Source: Sphingomonas sp. PP-CE-3A-406
GTDB taxonomy: Bacteria > Pseudomonadota > Alphaproteobacteria > Sphingomonadales > Sphingomonadaceae
Length of the DNA stretch: 64,000 bases
Direction of reading: 5' to 3'
NCBI RefSeq assembly: GCF_003688625.1
Contig: NZ_RCWY01000003.1
Span: 372,001-436,000 of the forward strand
Part shown: piece by piece, positions 10,101 to 18,748 of the stretch
Layout of the letters: each line of letters starts with the position of its first letter
Position numbering within the stretch: the stretch's first letter is position 1
Notes under the pieces: model-generated
Seen by the model: only the letters and a program-made list of their open reading frames with translations
Told to the model about the DNA's origin: nothing
Databases searched by the model: none
Program-made: the position numbers and the translations under genes

Positions 10101-10455
10101 ACAGAACCGGCTTCACCCCTATTATCTCGTCTATGTCGGTCATGACGATGAGGTGGTTATCGAACACACTGAGGTAAAGCGGCTGCTCGATCTGGTTCGT
10201 GCGAGCTGCAAGGGCCAAGCTCAGCCGATTCATGCGGTTTGCCAGCTTTTCAATGAGCGGACACAAGACGGTCGCAGAATGGAGCACTGCTCTACCCTTC
10301 TGAGCACGGCAATACGATCGATGATCGAGGTCAAGGAAGAGAAGGACATCGACAGCTTATTTAGTGGCGGGAAGACTACGGCGCTGGTCCACTCCATCGC
10401 CGGGCTCAATGATTTCGAGCTAATTGCCTTCCTCGTTATCGAGGAAAAGGCATAA
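7186..10455 (+). CDS. SNF2-like DEAD/DEAH helicase with PLD-like N-terminal domain (defence operon gene 1)
   Basis: 1089 residues. The N-terminal ~150 residues resemble the PLD-like domain found before such helicases, but no HxK catalytic pair is present, so nuclease activity there is unlikely. The superfamily 2 helicase core follows: Walker A 'SVGLGKTFTA' (about 276-285), DESH box 'VVIDESHNFRN' (about 361-371), motif III 'MLSATPVNNRF' (about 401-411), and motifs V/VI 'TDCISEGQNLQD' and 'QRFGRIDRIGS' (about 795-835). These motifs indicate an ATP-driven DNA translocase. Its stop overlaps the next start by one base (TAATG), so the four genes are probably co-transcribed. It is the extra component beyond a standard type III R-M pair. 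Confidence 0.85.
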   Translation: MKIIDNTSLLLGEDMKSTLGRGSRLKIAASCFSIYAFDALKAELSKIESLQFIFTAPTFVPTEVTDRLRKERREFFIPKATREQGLYGTEFEIQLRNRLTQRAVARECADWIRKKARFRSNTSKAPMQQFIHAGVETGDVAYMPVSGFTAVDLGYQRGDAVSNLVTRIDDAAHTEVYLQLFNQIWNDDDKVSDVTAAICDHIESVYQENPPERIYFHIIYSLFQDFLEEIDGDDMPNDLVGFKDSLVWNKLFNYQKDAATGIINKLEMHNGCILADSVGLGKTFTALAVVKYYELRNRSVLVLCPKKLADNWRNYNTNLTTNIFAKDRFNYDVLSHTDLSRTSGEAFGIPLNRVNWSNYDLVVIDESHNFRNNDIFKNRETRYQHLMNKVIRSGVKTKVLMLSATPVNNRFNDLRNQLALAYEGESENLSRKLKTNVGIEEIFRRAQKAFNVWSDLPPEERTASAILKALDFDFFEMLDAVTIARSRKHIETFYDTKDIGKFPQRLKPLSYQCPITHRSDVLGLNEIFRSLSALRLAVYAPISYILQSRLRKYEEIYDTQVEGGRGKLRQADRERSLQALMTTNLLKRLESSVEAFRLTLQALSGNIARTLQAIEAYERAGGIGDVTDHLHSTVLDSDDDDLSGIDEFTVGKKIKISLSDMDIPSWKHDLSADLALIEDLIISMVKVCPEDDAKLQHLKNVVARKIADPINPGNRKVLIFTAFADTAKYLYANLAANLLQSHGIHCGMVTGSDAPKSTLKKTYDFQSILTLFSPIAKEKHLVLPHEAGEIDILIGTDCISEGQNLQDCDYLINYDIHWNPVRIIQRFGRIDRIGSPNAQIQLVSYWPDISLDEYINLKERVENRMMIADVAATGDDNMLTSKSSDIAYRKEQLKRLQEEVIELEDVRTGISITDLGLNDFRMDLLNHIKEHGDLDHLPNGMHAVVPAQPALGLQPGVIFALKNIHDSVNIDQQNRLHPYYLVYVGHDDEVVIEHTEVKRLLDLVRASCKGQAQPIHAVCQLFNERTQDGRRMEHCSTLLSTAIRSMIEVKEEKDIDSLFSGGKTTALVHSIAGLNDFELIAFLVIEEKA

Positions 10456-11156
10456 TGACGGAAGCGTTCTTTGATTACCCCAAGGCTGCCGCCTTCGGGC
10501 GCATTGTCCCGAAGAACCGGATCTATGAGCATGCCAGCGTTGGCACGGTGCTAAAGGACCTGTTTGTTAATCAGGTCGATCAGATCGTCTGGATGTACAA
10601 GCTGGCTCCTGAAACAACCAACCTTTCGGCTACTAAGGCCGTCAGCGAAATTCAGGTGTTCGGCGTCAGCCTACGCACTGGCAAGCTCGACGAAGAGGTG
10701 CTGCGGGCAATCGATCGCGCGATATCGTTCCCATTGATCTTCGAGCTAAGCCGGTCTGGTAAGCGGAAGGCAGTGGCCGCTTTCAAGCGGTCCAGCGATG
10801 CCGATCCGAAAAAATGGGTTGTAGGCGCTTATTTTTCAACCGATTGGGTGTCGGATGATGGGCCTCGCCAGCCGATGCCGCTCGCGCTTAATCTCGGCGG
10901 GCTCTATGACGCTCTGCTGACGGCTCTGATGCCAAAAGCGGTTTCCAACGAAGCTGGCGAAGACATGCAGGCCCGCGTGGCGCGGATGGAAGAGATCCGG
11001 GCCAAAACCCGTGAGGTGGATCGGATCAGGACACACCTTGCCCGCGAGAAGCAGTTCAACAAGCGTGTGGCGATCAACGCAAAGCTGCGCGCGGCGCGGA
11101 ACGACCTTGAGCATCTCTCGGGAGGCGATCCCGACAATGCCACAATGGATGAGTAA
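10455..11156 (+). CDS. DUF4391 family protein (defence operon gene 2)
   Basis: 233 residues. Recognised as DUF4391 from the start 'FFDYPKAAAFGRIVPKNRIY' and the segment 'DQIVWMYKLAPETTNL'. This family is repeatedly found beside helicases and methyltransferases of restriction-like systems; its biochemical role is not known to me. The C-terminal 60 residues are highly charged and probably coiled-coil ('VARMEEIRAKTREVDRIRTH'), which suggests it bridges partners. It overlaps gene 1 by one base and ends immediately before or inside the start region of the methyltransferase. Confidence 0.75.
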   Translation: MTEAFFDYPKAAAFGRIVPKNRIYEHASVGTVLKDLFVNQVDQIVWMYKLAPETTNLSATKAVSEIQVFGVSLRTGKLDEEVLRAIDRAISFPLIFELSRSGKRKAVAAFKRSSDADPKKWVVGAYFSTDWVSDDGPRQPMPLALNLGGLYDALLTALMPKAVSNEAGEDMQARVARMEEIRAKTREVDRIRTHLAREKQFNKRVAINAKLRAARNDLEHLSGGDPDNATMDE

Positions 11157-11166
11157 GGGAATGACG

Positions 11167-13182
11167 ATGGACAAATTGAAGATGCACAGCCCTGACATGA
11201 GCCAAGAAAATATCGCGAAGTTGCGCGACTTGTTCCCAGGCTGCATGACTGAGGCACGCGATGACGTGACGGGGCGCCGGCGTCTAGCGGTGGACTTCGA
11301 TCAACTGCGCCAGGAATTGAGCGATCACATCGTTGAGGGGCCGCAGGAACGGTATCGACTAGAGTGGCCGGGTAAGCGGGAAGCGCTTCTGCTCGCTAAC
11401 TCTCCGATTGCAAAAACCTTTCGTCCAGTCAGAAAAGGCAGCCTCGACTTTGACGGAACGCATAACATCTTAATCAATGGCGACAATCTTGACGCACTAA
11501 AGCTGCTTCAAGAGACTATGCTGGGTAAGATTAAAATGATTTATATCGATCCTCCGTACAATACGGGGAGCGACTTCATTTACAATGACGACTTTTCGGA
11601 CAGCGTCGACGGGTACCTCATAAAGTCGAATCAAAGAGACGAGGACGGTTCAAAGCTCACTGCTAATACGGAGGCAAACGGCCGGTTTCATTCCGACTGG
11701 CTCACAATGATCTACGCTCGTCTGAAACTTGCACGAAATCTTCTAGCGGATGACGGAGTAATATTTGCCTCTATAAGTGACGAGGAATCTGCCAATTTAA
11801 AAAGGCTGCTAGATGAGGTATTTGGAGAAGAGAATTTCATAGACACAATCGCTGTCGAAATGTCCACTACATCTGGCCCCAAAACTGTCAATGCTCAGCA
11901 GGGTACTATAGTAAAGAATGTTGAGTTTGTTCACGTCTTTCGAAAAGGTTCTGCGTTCGACAAAATAAGACACGTTCCTCTCCTTGATGGTATTACATCA
12001 TTTGATACTCATTACTCGGCGTGGATGGATGAAGACGGTGCATTAGAGGCGCTTTCCGAAAAGTTGCTGGGCGATAGCGAAGTTGGAAGTGACATTGAGC
12101 GATACGGACTACTGAACAGAGGTAAGTTTAGCATCAATAATATCGATAAGCTCCTTGCAGTATCGGATTCTGCCAGATTGTTTATCGATAGTAATCTTGA
12201 TAGGATTGCCCGTATCGATAGGCCACCTGTATCAGCAGCCGGCAACCGCACCGAGGTCGGTCGCTGGAAGTTGTTTAATGTCGATCATCGGTCGTATTAT
12301 CTGACTACATTGGCAAATGGCACCCTTCAAGCGTTGATGCCACTATCTCTCAACTATAGAATGTCAGATGATTACAAACCTAGATTTGGACGAACTGTGA
12401 TTAGAGGTGATCTTTGGAAGGGCTTTCACCAAGATATGGGGAACGTTGCCAAGGAGGGGGGAGTAGCGTTTGCGAATGGCAAAAAGCCAGTTCGATTAAT
12501 TAAACAACTTATGAAGTGGGCAAATAATACCAATGGTGGGATTGTCTTGGACTTCTTTGCGGGATCAGGAACCACCGCACATGCAGTTCTCGAAGCAAAC
12601 GCAGAAGACGGCTTAAATCGTAAGTTTATTCTCGTTCAACTGGATGAGAGACCCGATAAAAAGTCGGATGCCGCGAAGGAGGGGTACGAGACCATCGCAG
12701 ACCTTTCCGCTGAACGTATCCGACGTGCAGGCAAGGCAATCCTAGAAGGCGACTGCCACCGTGATTGGGACCGCGATGTTGGTTTTCGGCTGCTAAAAGT
12801 CGATACATCGAACATGCAGGACGTATACTACCGCGCAGATCAGGTGGTGCAAAGCGACCTGCTCGCCGCCGTTGACAATATCAAGTCTGACCGTAGCGCA
12901 GAGGACCTGCTGTTCCAGGTTCTCGTCGACTGGGGCGTGGACATTACACTGCCGGTTCAACGCGAGACGGTGGAGGGCAAAACCGTCTTTTTTGTCGACG
13001 GCAATGCGCTAGTCGCCTGTTTCGACACCGGTGTGACGGAGAAGTTGGTGAGAGAGCTTGCGAGCCGCGAACCCCTGCGCGTAGTGTTTCGGGACAACGG
13101 CTTTATCTCCGACCCAGTAAAAATCAACGTCGAGCAAGTTTTTCGCCAAGTGTCCCCCGGCACCGACGTTAAGTCGATCTGA
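11167..13182 (+). CDS. Type III Mod-like site-specific DNA N6-adenine methyltransferase (defence operon gene 3)
   Basis: 671 residues. Catalytic motif IV '[12 protein letters not shown]' (DPPY at about 128-131) precedes the AdoMet-binding motif I '[14 protein letters not shown]' (about 461-474); this order defines the beta class, to which type III Mod subunits belong. The long variable segment between them would be the target-recognition domain. The enzyme should methylate adenine in an asymmetric site to protect self DNA. ATG 11167 is chosen because TAAGGGA ends 6 nt upstream; in-frame ATGs at 11149 and 11161 are alternatives. The central recognition part is visibly AT-richer than its ends, as is common for swapped specificity domains. 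The endonuclease gene starts 10 nt after its stop. Confidence 0.92.
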   Translation: MDKLKMHSPDMSQENIAKLRDLFPGCMTEARDDVTGRRRLAVDFDQLRQELSDHIVEGPQERYRLEWPGKREALLLANSPIAKTFRPVRKGSLDFDGTHNILINGDNLDALKLLQETMLGKIKMIYIDPPYNTGSDFIYNDDFSDSVDGYLIKSNQRDEDGSKLTANTEANGRFHSDWLTMIYARLKLARNLLADDGVIFASISDEESANLKRLLDEVFGEENFIDTIAVEMSTTSGPKTVNAQQGTIVKNVEFVHVFRKGSAFDKIRHVPLLDGITSFDTHYSAWMDEDGALEALSEKLLGDSEVGSDIERYGLLNRGKFSINNIDKLLAVSDSARLFIDSNLDRIARIDRPPVSAAGNRTEVGRWKLFNVDHRSYYLTTLANGTLQALMPLSLNYRMSDDYKPRFGRTVIRGDLWKGFHQDMGNVAKEGGVAFANGKKPVRLIKQLMKWANNTNGGIVLDFFAGSGTTAHAVLEANAEDGLNRKFILVQLDERPDKKSDAAKEGYETIADLSAERIRRAGKAILEGDCHRDWDRDVGFRLLKVDTSNMQDVYYRADQVVQSDLLAAVDNIKSDRSAEDLLFQVLVDWGVDITLPVQRETVEGKTVFFVDGNALVACFDTGVTEKLVRELASREPLRVVFRDNGFISDPVKINVEQVFRQVSPGTDVKSI

Positions 13183-13192
13183 GAAAACATTT

Positions 13193-16100
13193 ATGAAGTT
13201 AAAATTCAAGGTCCAGGACTATCAGACTCGGGCTGTGAGTGCTGTCGTGGACTGCTTTGCCGGGCAACCGATGTCTAATGGGATTATCTACCGGATCGAT
13301 CCGGGACAGAAGGTACAGACGAGCGCTTTTGAGGAAGGATTTAAGAATGCTGATCTGGCGTCGACTGTTCCGGTGCTTGCCAACATCCAGAACGTCCAGC
13401 GCCTTCAGAACCTCCCCCTCAGTCAAAGTCTGTCCGATTTCACTGTTGTAAATGGACGCGACGAACGGATTTCGGCCCCCTCGGCGTACGCCCGGCACGC
13501 ACTGGCGGCCAGCCAGTACCACCTCGACGTCGAGATGGAGACGGGAACCGGCAAAACCTATTGCTACATCAAAACGATTTTCGAGTTGAACAAGCGCTAC
13601 GGTTGGTCGAAGTTTATCATCATGGTGCCGTCTATTGCGATTCGGGAAGGCGTTTATAAGTCGCTTGAGATTACCGCTGACCATTTCACCAAGAGCTACG
13701 GAAAGAAGGCGCGTTTCTTTATCTATAATTCGAAGCGTCTCCACGAGATCGAGAGCTTCTCGTCTGACGCTGGGATCAACGTGATGGTCATTAATATCCA
13801 GGCGTTTGCTGCGCGCGGTGCTGACAACCGCCGCATATATGAGGAGCTTGACGACTTCCAGTCTCGTAAGCCCATCGACGTGATAGCCAGCAACCGGCCG
13901 ATCCTTATCCTCGACGAGCCGCAGAAAATGGAAGGCCCGGCCACGATGGAAGCGTTGCCGAAGTTCAGGCCACTTATGATCCTACGCTATTCAGCGACTC
14001 ACAGGACGCAGCACAACCGTATCCACCGACTTGATGCACTTGACGCTTACAACCAAAAGCTAGTTAAAAAGATTGCCGTGAGGGGCATCCAGACGCGTGG
14101 GCTTGCTGGTACGAACGCCTATCTGTACCTTGAGGGCATCGATATATCGAAGAAGGCGCCGATAGCCCGGCTTGAGGTCGAGGTGAAGCTCGCGAGCGGT
14201 GAGATTAAGCGGCAGCTAAAGCGAATGGAGGTCCGGGACGACCTATTTGCGAAGTCTGGCGAACTAGATCAATACCGCGACGGCTTCACGATCTCGCAGA
14301 TTGACGCGCGCAACGACACTATTGAGTTCGTCAACGGCCTAGTGCTGCAGGCGGGGGAGGCCAGCGGCGACGTGTCCCAGCACGACATCCGACGCATCCA
14401 GATTCGAGAGACCATCAAGGCCCATCTAGACAAAGAAAAGACGCTTTTTTCCCGAGGCATTAAAGTTCTATCGCTTTTCTTCATCGATGAAGTCGTAAAG
14501 TACAGGGACTATGCTCAGCCCGACGAGAAGGGCGAGTATGCTCGAGTATTTGAGAGGGAATATGAGCTTCTCAAGGCGGAATATCTGGCAGAGCTCGCCA
14601 TCGACAACAACGCCTACCGAGCGTACTTAGCCGAGATTGACGCTCGGTGTACGCACAACGGCTATTTTTCTATCGACAGGAAAACCAGACGACTGATTGA
14701 CCCTGCCGTAGGCGCAAGGTCGACTGATTCCGAGGATGTGGATGCGTATGACCTGATACTTAGGGACAAGGAGCGTCTCCTATCCTTCGATGAGCCTACA
14801 CGGTTCATCTTCTCGCATTCCGCGCTGCGCGAAGGGTGGGACAATCCCAACGTCTTTGTCATGTGCATGCTGAAGCACAGCGACAACACCGTGTCGCGGC
14901 GACAGGAAGTGGGTCGTGGACTTCGCCTGTCGGTGGATCAGAACGGCGATAGGCAAGATAACCCAGCGGTCGTTCACGACATCAACGTCCTCACCGTCGT
15001 CGCCAGCGAAAGCTACAAGAACTTCGTCGCGGGCCTTCAGAAAGAGATCGCCGACACATTGACGTCACGTCCACGTAAGGCGTCAGAGGCCTATTTTGCT
15101 GGAAAGACCATTGCCACTGATGCCGGGCCAATCGAGATAACGTTGGGCATGGCGAAGCAGATCTACCGATATCTCATTAAGAACGACTACTCCGATGATA
15201 TGGACCACATTACCATTGCCTACTCCAAGGCAAAGGAAGCGGGTTTGCTTGCGGTATTGCCGGACGATTTGAAGGCGTATACCGACCAAATTCTGCAAAT
15301 CATCGACAGCGTGTTCAGCAATGCGCAGCTGCCTAAGATCGACGATGGCCGGAGGCCAAAGACCAACTTACTGAATGAGAACTTCGAAAAGAAGGAGTTT
15401 CAGGAACTCTGGCGGCGCATCAATCAGAAGGCTGTCTATCGCGTTGAGTTCGACCCGAAGGAGTTGGTCCTCAGATGCGTGGATGCCTTGGATAGCCAAC
15501 TTCGCGTGACGCCACTCCAGTACACCGTCCAGACTGGGGTGCAAATCGACGGGCTGACGGACGACCAATTGAAGGTTAGTGACGGCTTTGCATTGACTGG
15601 ATCAACAACCGAACGAGGAAGCTTTGTTCAGTCACTCGTGAAGTATGACCTTCTCGGGAAGGTCGCCGAGACAACGGAACTGACTCGTAGAACCACAGCT
15701 GAAATTCTTACAGGCATCCAAGCTAGCGTGTTCGAACAATTCAAGGCAAACCCCGAACATTTCATCGCCGAAGCGGCTCGGATCATCGGTGAGCAGAAGG
15801 CCACTATGGTGATCGAACGGCTCACGTACGATGGCCTGGCCGAACGCTACGACGTTGACATATTCACTGCAAACCAGACCGGACAGGACTTTTCCAAAGC
15901 ATCAGCGAAGCTCAAGCGGCACGTCTACGATTACATCGTCACTGACTCCGAAATTGAAAGGACGTTCGCGGAGGAGCTTGATATTTCCAGCGAAGTGGTA
16001 GTCTACGCTAAGCTTCCCCGCGGCTTCTTGATCCCCACGCCTGTTGGCGACTATAATCCCGATTGGGCGATCTCATTCAAGGAAGGAAGCGTCAAGCACA

Positions 16101-16291
16101 TCTACTTCGTCGCCGAAACCAAAGGTACTATGTCGTCGATGAAACTACGAGAGATCGAGAACATAAAAATCAATTGTGCAAGAAAGTTCTTTAGCGACAT
16201 CGGATTTAGAAAAACCGGTAATAGCGTTAAATACGACGTAGTGACGAGTTACCGGACGCTTATTGATATGATAAGTATTCCGGTTAAATAA
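13193..16291 (+). CDS. Type III Res-like restriction helicase-endonuclease (defence operon gene 4)
   Basis: 1032 residues. N-terminal helicase: Walker A '[11 protein letters not shown]' (about 114-124), motif II '[11 protein letters not shown]' (DEPQ about 241-244; type III Res enzymes vary the usual DEAH here), '[11 protein letters not shown]', and '[11 protein letters not shown]' with '[12 protein letters not shown]' as motifs V and VI. The C-terminal nuclease shows a PD-(D/E)xK pattern: 'DYNPDWAI' at about 953-960 and 'FVAETKG' at about 972-978. Type III Res subunits pair with Mod, sense head-to-head sites by ATP-driven travel and cut DNA. It is the last gene of the operon; nothing coding follows for about 1.1 kb. 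Confidence 0.92.
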   Translation: MKLKFKVQDYQTRAVSAVVDCFAGQPMSNGIIYRIDPGQKVQTSAFEEGFKNADLASTVPVLANIQNVQRLQNLPLSQSLSDFTVVNGRDERISAPSAYARHALAASQYHLDVEMETGTGKTYCYIKTIFELNKRYGWSKFIIMVPSIAIREGVYKSLEITADHFTKSYGKKARFFIYNSKRLHEIESFSSDAGINVMVINIQAFAARGADNRRIYEELDDFQSRKPIDVIASNRPILILDEPQKMEGPATMEALPKFRPLMILRYSATHRTQHNRIHRLDALDAYNQKLVKKIAVRGIQTRGLAGTNAYLYLEGIDISKKAPIARLEVEVKLASGEIKRQLKRMEVRDDLFAKSGELDQYRDGFTISQIDARNDTIEFVNGLVLQAGEASGDVSQHDIRRIQIRETIKAHLDKEKTLFSRGIKVLSLFFIDEVVKYRDYAQPDEKGEYARVFEREYELLKAEYLAELAIDNNAYRAYLAEIDARCTHNGYFSIDRKTRRLIDPAVGARSTDSEDVDAYDLILRDKERLLSFDEPTRFIFSHSALREGWDNPNVFVMCMLKHSDNTVSRRQEVGRGLRLSVDQNGDRQDNPAVVHDINVLTVVASESYKNFVAGLQKEIADTLTSRPRKASEAYFAGKTIATDAGPIEITLGMAKQIYRYLIKNDYSDDMDHITIAYSKAKEAGLLAVLPDDLKAYTDQILQIIDSVFSNAQLPKIDDGRRPKTNLLNENFEKKEFQELWRRINQKAVYRVEFDPKELVLRCVDALDSQLRVTPLQYTVQTGVQIDGLTDDQLKVSDGFALTGSTTERGSFVQSLVKYDLLGKVAETTELTRRTTAEILTGIQASVFEQFKANPEHFIAEAARIIGEQKATMVIERLTYDGLAERYDVDIFTANQTGQDFSKASAKLKRHVYDYIVTDSEIERTFAEELDISSEVVVYAKLPRGFLIPTPVGDYNPDWAISFKEGSVKHIYFVAETKGTMSSMKLREIENIKINCARKFFSDIGFRKTGNSVKYDVVTSYRTLIDMISIPVK

Positions 16292-17254
16292 GTTGGCTGA
16301 TGATATGTCGTAGTTGGCATAAGAAGTAGAGGCCTTCTCCGAAGCGATCGGTAAAGGCCGCTACTTGCGGGCAACGGCGCTATGTGATGGGGTTTAACTG
16401 ATTCACGGGCGGTGTTTGTGCGATGCAAATCATGGCACAGTTATGTCGAACGGCCCAGGCATTGGAGGCGATCTTGCCCTTACCGCCTAGGATGCAGCAT
16501 TGTTCCTGTAGGGTGGATGGCCGACAGGTAAGTTCCGAGATCCGCATCAAGCCTTTGCCGCGTGGACCGAAGCTGATTCTCCAGAAGCTGCGAGCGGCTT
16601 TAAAGAACAAGGCGTAAAAGGACCTGAATTCTTCATCGGCGCCTCAGCGCCAATGAAGCACCTAGAACCACCTAGAACCACCTAGAACCACCTAGAACCA
16701 CCTAGAACCACCTAGAACCATGAAATCAATACGGATTTAGTCAAGCGAATATCATGCCAAGTAGCGATGTGATGCTTGGTTGTTGACAGCACACCTTACG
16801 CAAGCTTTGGAGATGACTGAGCTGCCGCATGCTCTCGACAAGTTGATGAACGAACGGCTGCTTTTTGCGATCACCGCCCGATAGCGGACAGGCTGCTTTC
16901 CACCAGGATGGGTGGCTAAGTGCGACGTGTGCAGCCGCTTCCCATGATACTGACTTGTGACCAGCAGACCGTGTCTGCATCGACTTTAGGCAGGTCGAGA
17001 GCGTCTCGAAAATCAATTTTTCAGATGATTCCAAGAACCGGGTTGTCATGTTTAATATGCGTTGCAAGCGGACAATTTGATACTCGGCGCCGAGGCAATA
17101 TTACGGAATACAATGATAATCACATGTGATTACTGGTGTGGTATTTAATCGCATCACAAAGTTATTAACAATGGTACAAAATATAAAACATGAGGATTTA
17201 ATTTGAAGATATCGCAAAGCGAATATATCAGAGAAAGATTACGAAATATATTTT
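16292..17254. other. Long non-coding stretch between defence operon and transposon core
   Basis: Nearly 1 kb with no supported gene. It contains a perfect 10-bp tandem repeat array (16661-16720) and becomes markedly AT-rich after about 17100. Short frames at 16423-16617 (+) and 16741-17067 (-) lack recognisable domains and good ribosome binding sites. It may hold remnants of older insertions and the left boundary of the Tn7-like element. Confidence 0.4.
16661..16720. repeat. Six perfect tandem copies of a 10-bp unit (CCTAGAACCA)
   Basis: Six head-to-tail identical copies of CCTAGAACCA, preceded by a partial unit at 16659-16660. A 10-bp unit shifts frame each copy and contains TAG, so the array is not coding. 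Perfect identity suggests recent expansion by slippage or selection for spaced binding, since 10 bp is close to one helical turn. Confidence 0.9.
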
Positions 17255-17312
17255 TGTCAACACTTGTAAACAGTTTGGCCATTTATCTTGACACCATAAC
17301 TAATTGACGGAC
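17255..17312. other. Putative left-end TnsB/TniA-binding cluster of the Tn7-like element
   Basis: In an AT-rich segment, TGTCAA (17255-17260), CTTGACA (about 17289-17295) and TTGACGG (about 17306-17312) recur within 60 bp, together with TTGTAAACAGT. A similar but denser cluster lies at 28928-29040. Tn7-like elements carry several transposase-binding repeats at each end, often with TGTCA/TGACA cores. The exact terminus and a target-site duplication could not be identified. Confidence 0.3.
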
Positions 17313-17401
17313 GCATGGTTTCATGATTCAAATCGCTTGTGGGTCGTGAGGGCAAAGCGCCGCTGCGACTTGGCGCAAACGACTTCCCAGTGAGGCAGAC
17401 A

Positions 17402-17632
17402 ATGGGCGGCGAAGATTGGCACGGACACATCAAATGGGCGCTGGAGCGCCGTGGCACTTCGCTGTCGCAGATCGCCCGCGATTTGAGCGTCAGTCCCAGC
17501 ACTGTCACCAGAGTTTCCAAAGGCCTCGTGCGCTCGCGCCGGGTGGAAGAGGCCATCGCCGCAGCGGCAGCCTTTACGCCTGCCCAGCTCTGGCCTGCGA
17601 ATTATCCGCAACCAGCTGGAGGTGATCGATGA
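17402..17632 (+). CDS. Small Ner/Nlp-like helix-turn-helix regulator
   Basis: 76 residues with a helix-turn-helix of the Ner/Nlp type: 'HIKWALERRGTSLSQIAR' leads into 'LSVSPSTVTRVSKGL', and the C-terminus has 'PAQLWPANY', typical of Ner-like proteins. Ner controls early transposition genes in Mu-like phages; here the gene precedes tnsA and may control the transposition operon. ATG 17402 is chosen because GAGG lies about 8 nt upstream; the open frame reaches back to 17339 but that extension is not conserved-looking. Confidence 0.75.
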   Translation: MGGEDWHGHIKWALERRGTSLSQIARDLSVSPSTVTRVSKGLVRSRRVEEAIAAAAAFTPAQLWPANYPQPAGGDR

Positions 17633-17847
17633 TGTCGTAGCAGATAGCGCGCGAACGCGCGGAACTATTACAAGCTACGGAAATGAAAAGGCCCCGCCGG
17701 GTGCAACCAGCGAGGCCCATAGAAGATCAAGGACCTTACTGCCCCTGATCTCCTTCATTCCGTGAAACCTGTCAAGGTTCGGCCCCCCCCCCGGATCATG
17801 CCCCCTCACGTCCATCGCATCCGATTGCGAGATGGAAGGAACGATCG

Positions 17848-18615
17848 ATGACATTCAAAACCACAGGCCATGCTTACGTGGCAGACCCAGCATCCAGTGC
17901 TAATATCGCTCCGATTGCCAGTTTCACCCGCGACAAACATAGCGATGCGCATCATGTGCGGATGATCCGGGCTGACGATGGCGGCGCGCTGCGCACCTTC
18001 AACGGCGGACTCGCGCATGAAAATGGCTGGTACACAAGCCGTAAGGCCGGACGTGTTCTCCACTGGCAGGGTGCGGCGCAGTACGATTTCCTGACACGCG
18101 CCGAGGTGGAGTTCACGGTGGTTCGGGTCGCGTCAGAATCTGTGCGCTTTGAATTCACGCGGCGAGGCAAAAAGCAGGTTTACACCATCGACGTCGAGCT
18201 GGTTGCACCTGATGGCACCGTCACGCTTATAGAGATCAAGCGAGATGAGCGTGATCTTGCCGATCCGGAGTATCGCGCGAAGCTGACGGCGGTTCATGAA
18301 ATTTGTGATGAGCGCGGCATCCGGTTCAAGGTCATCCTCCGCCACCAGATCTGGGACAGCCTCGTTCATCGTCGCAATGTAATGCTGTTTTGTTCACGCA
18401 GGTTCGTGACGATCCTACCGGAGCATTTGGAGCGTCTGGAAGCTCACGAACGGCTGGTGGGCACGAATGCTACCTTCGGAAGCGCCGCCAAAGCGATCGC
18501 GCCTAACTGCCCACGCACTGGCGAAGCCGTGCTTCAGGCGCTGACGGTTGCTCGGCGCATTGAAATCGACCTTACCCGTTCGCTCTTGGATACTACGCCG
18601 GTGACCATTCACTGA
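17848..18615 (+). CDS. tnsA: TnsA-like transposon endonuclease
   Basis: 255 residues, near the 273 of Tn7 TnsA. TnsA cuts the 5' ends of the element so that, with the DDE transposase, it leaves by cut-and-paste. The restriction-enzyme-like active site is visible: Glu in 'AEVEFTVVR', Asp in 'YTIDVELV', and the E-x-K pair in 'LIEIKRDERD' (about residue 132). A C-terminal helical part follows, as in TnsA, where it contacts the ATPase. AAGGAA lies 6 nt before the ATG. It precedes tniA in the same direction. The presence of TnsA separates this element from TniABQ transposons such as Tn5053, which lack it and move by replication. Confidence 0.8.
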   Translation: MTFKTTGHAYVADPASSANIAPIASFTRDKHSDAHHVRMIRADDGGALRTFNGGLAHENGWYTSRKAGRVLHWQGAAQYDFLTRAEVEFTVVRVASESVRFEFTRRGKKQVYTIDVELVAPDGTVTLIEIKRDERDLADPEYRAKLTAVHEICDERGIRFKVILRHQIWDSLVHRRNVMLFCSRRFVTILPEHLERLEAHERLVGTNATFGSAAKAIAPNCPRTGEAVLQALTVARRIEIDLTRSLLDTTPVTIH

Positions 18616-18748
18616 GGCGGCGGTGTCTGCCCGGGATCCGATCACCTCAATGGTCTGGGCCACTATCCATTCTAGATCCGAAGCGCCTGTCGCCGGCATC
18701 ATCTCGATGCCGACCACCTACCGGCGCGTTCCAAAAGGTTAGAATTCC

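Noticed and set aside
16423..16617. 64-codon plus-strand frame downstream of the Res gene
   Set aside because: No good ribosome binding site or domain; overlaps an equally long minus-strand frame.
16659..16720. Tandem 10-bp repeats as a CRISPR array
   Set aside because: No spacers between copies, unit far too short, no cas genes in the window.
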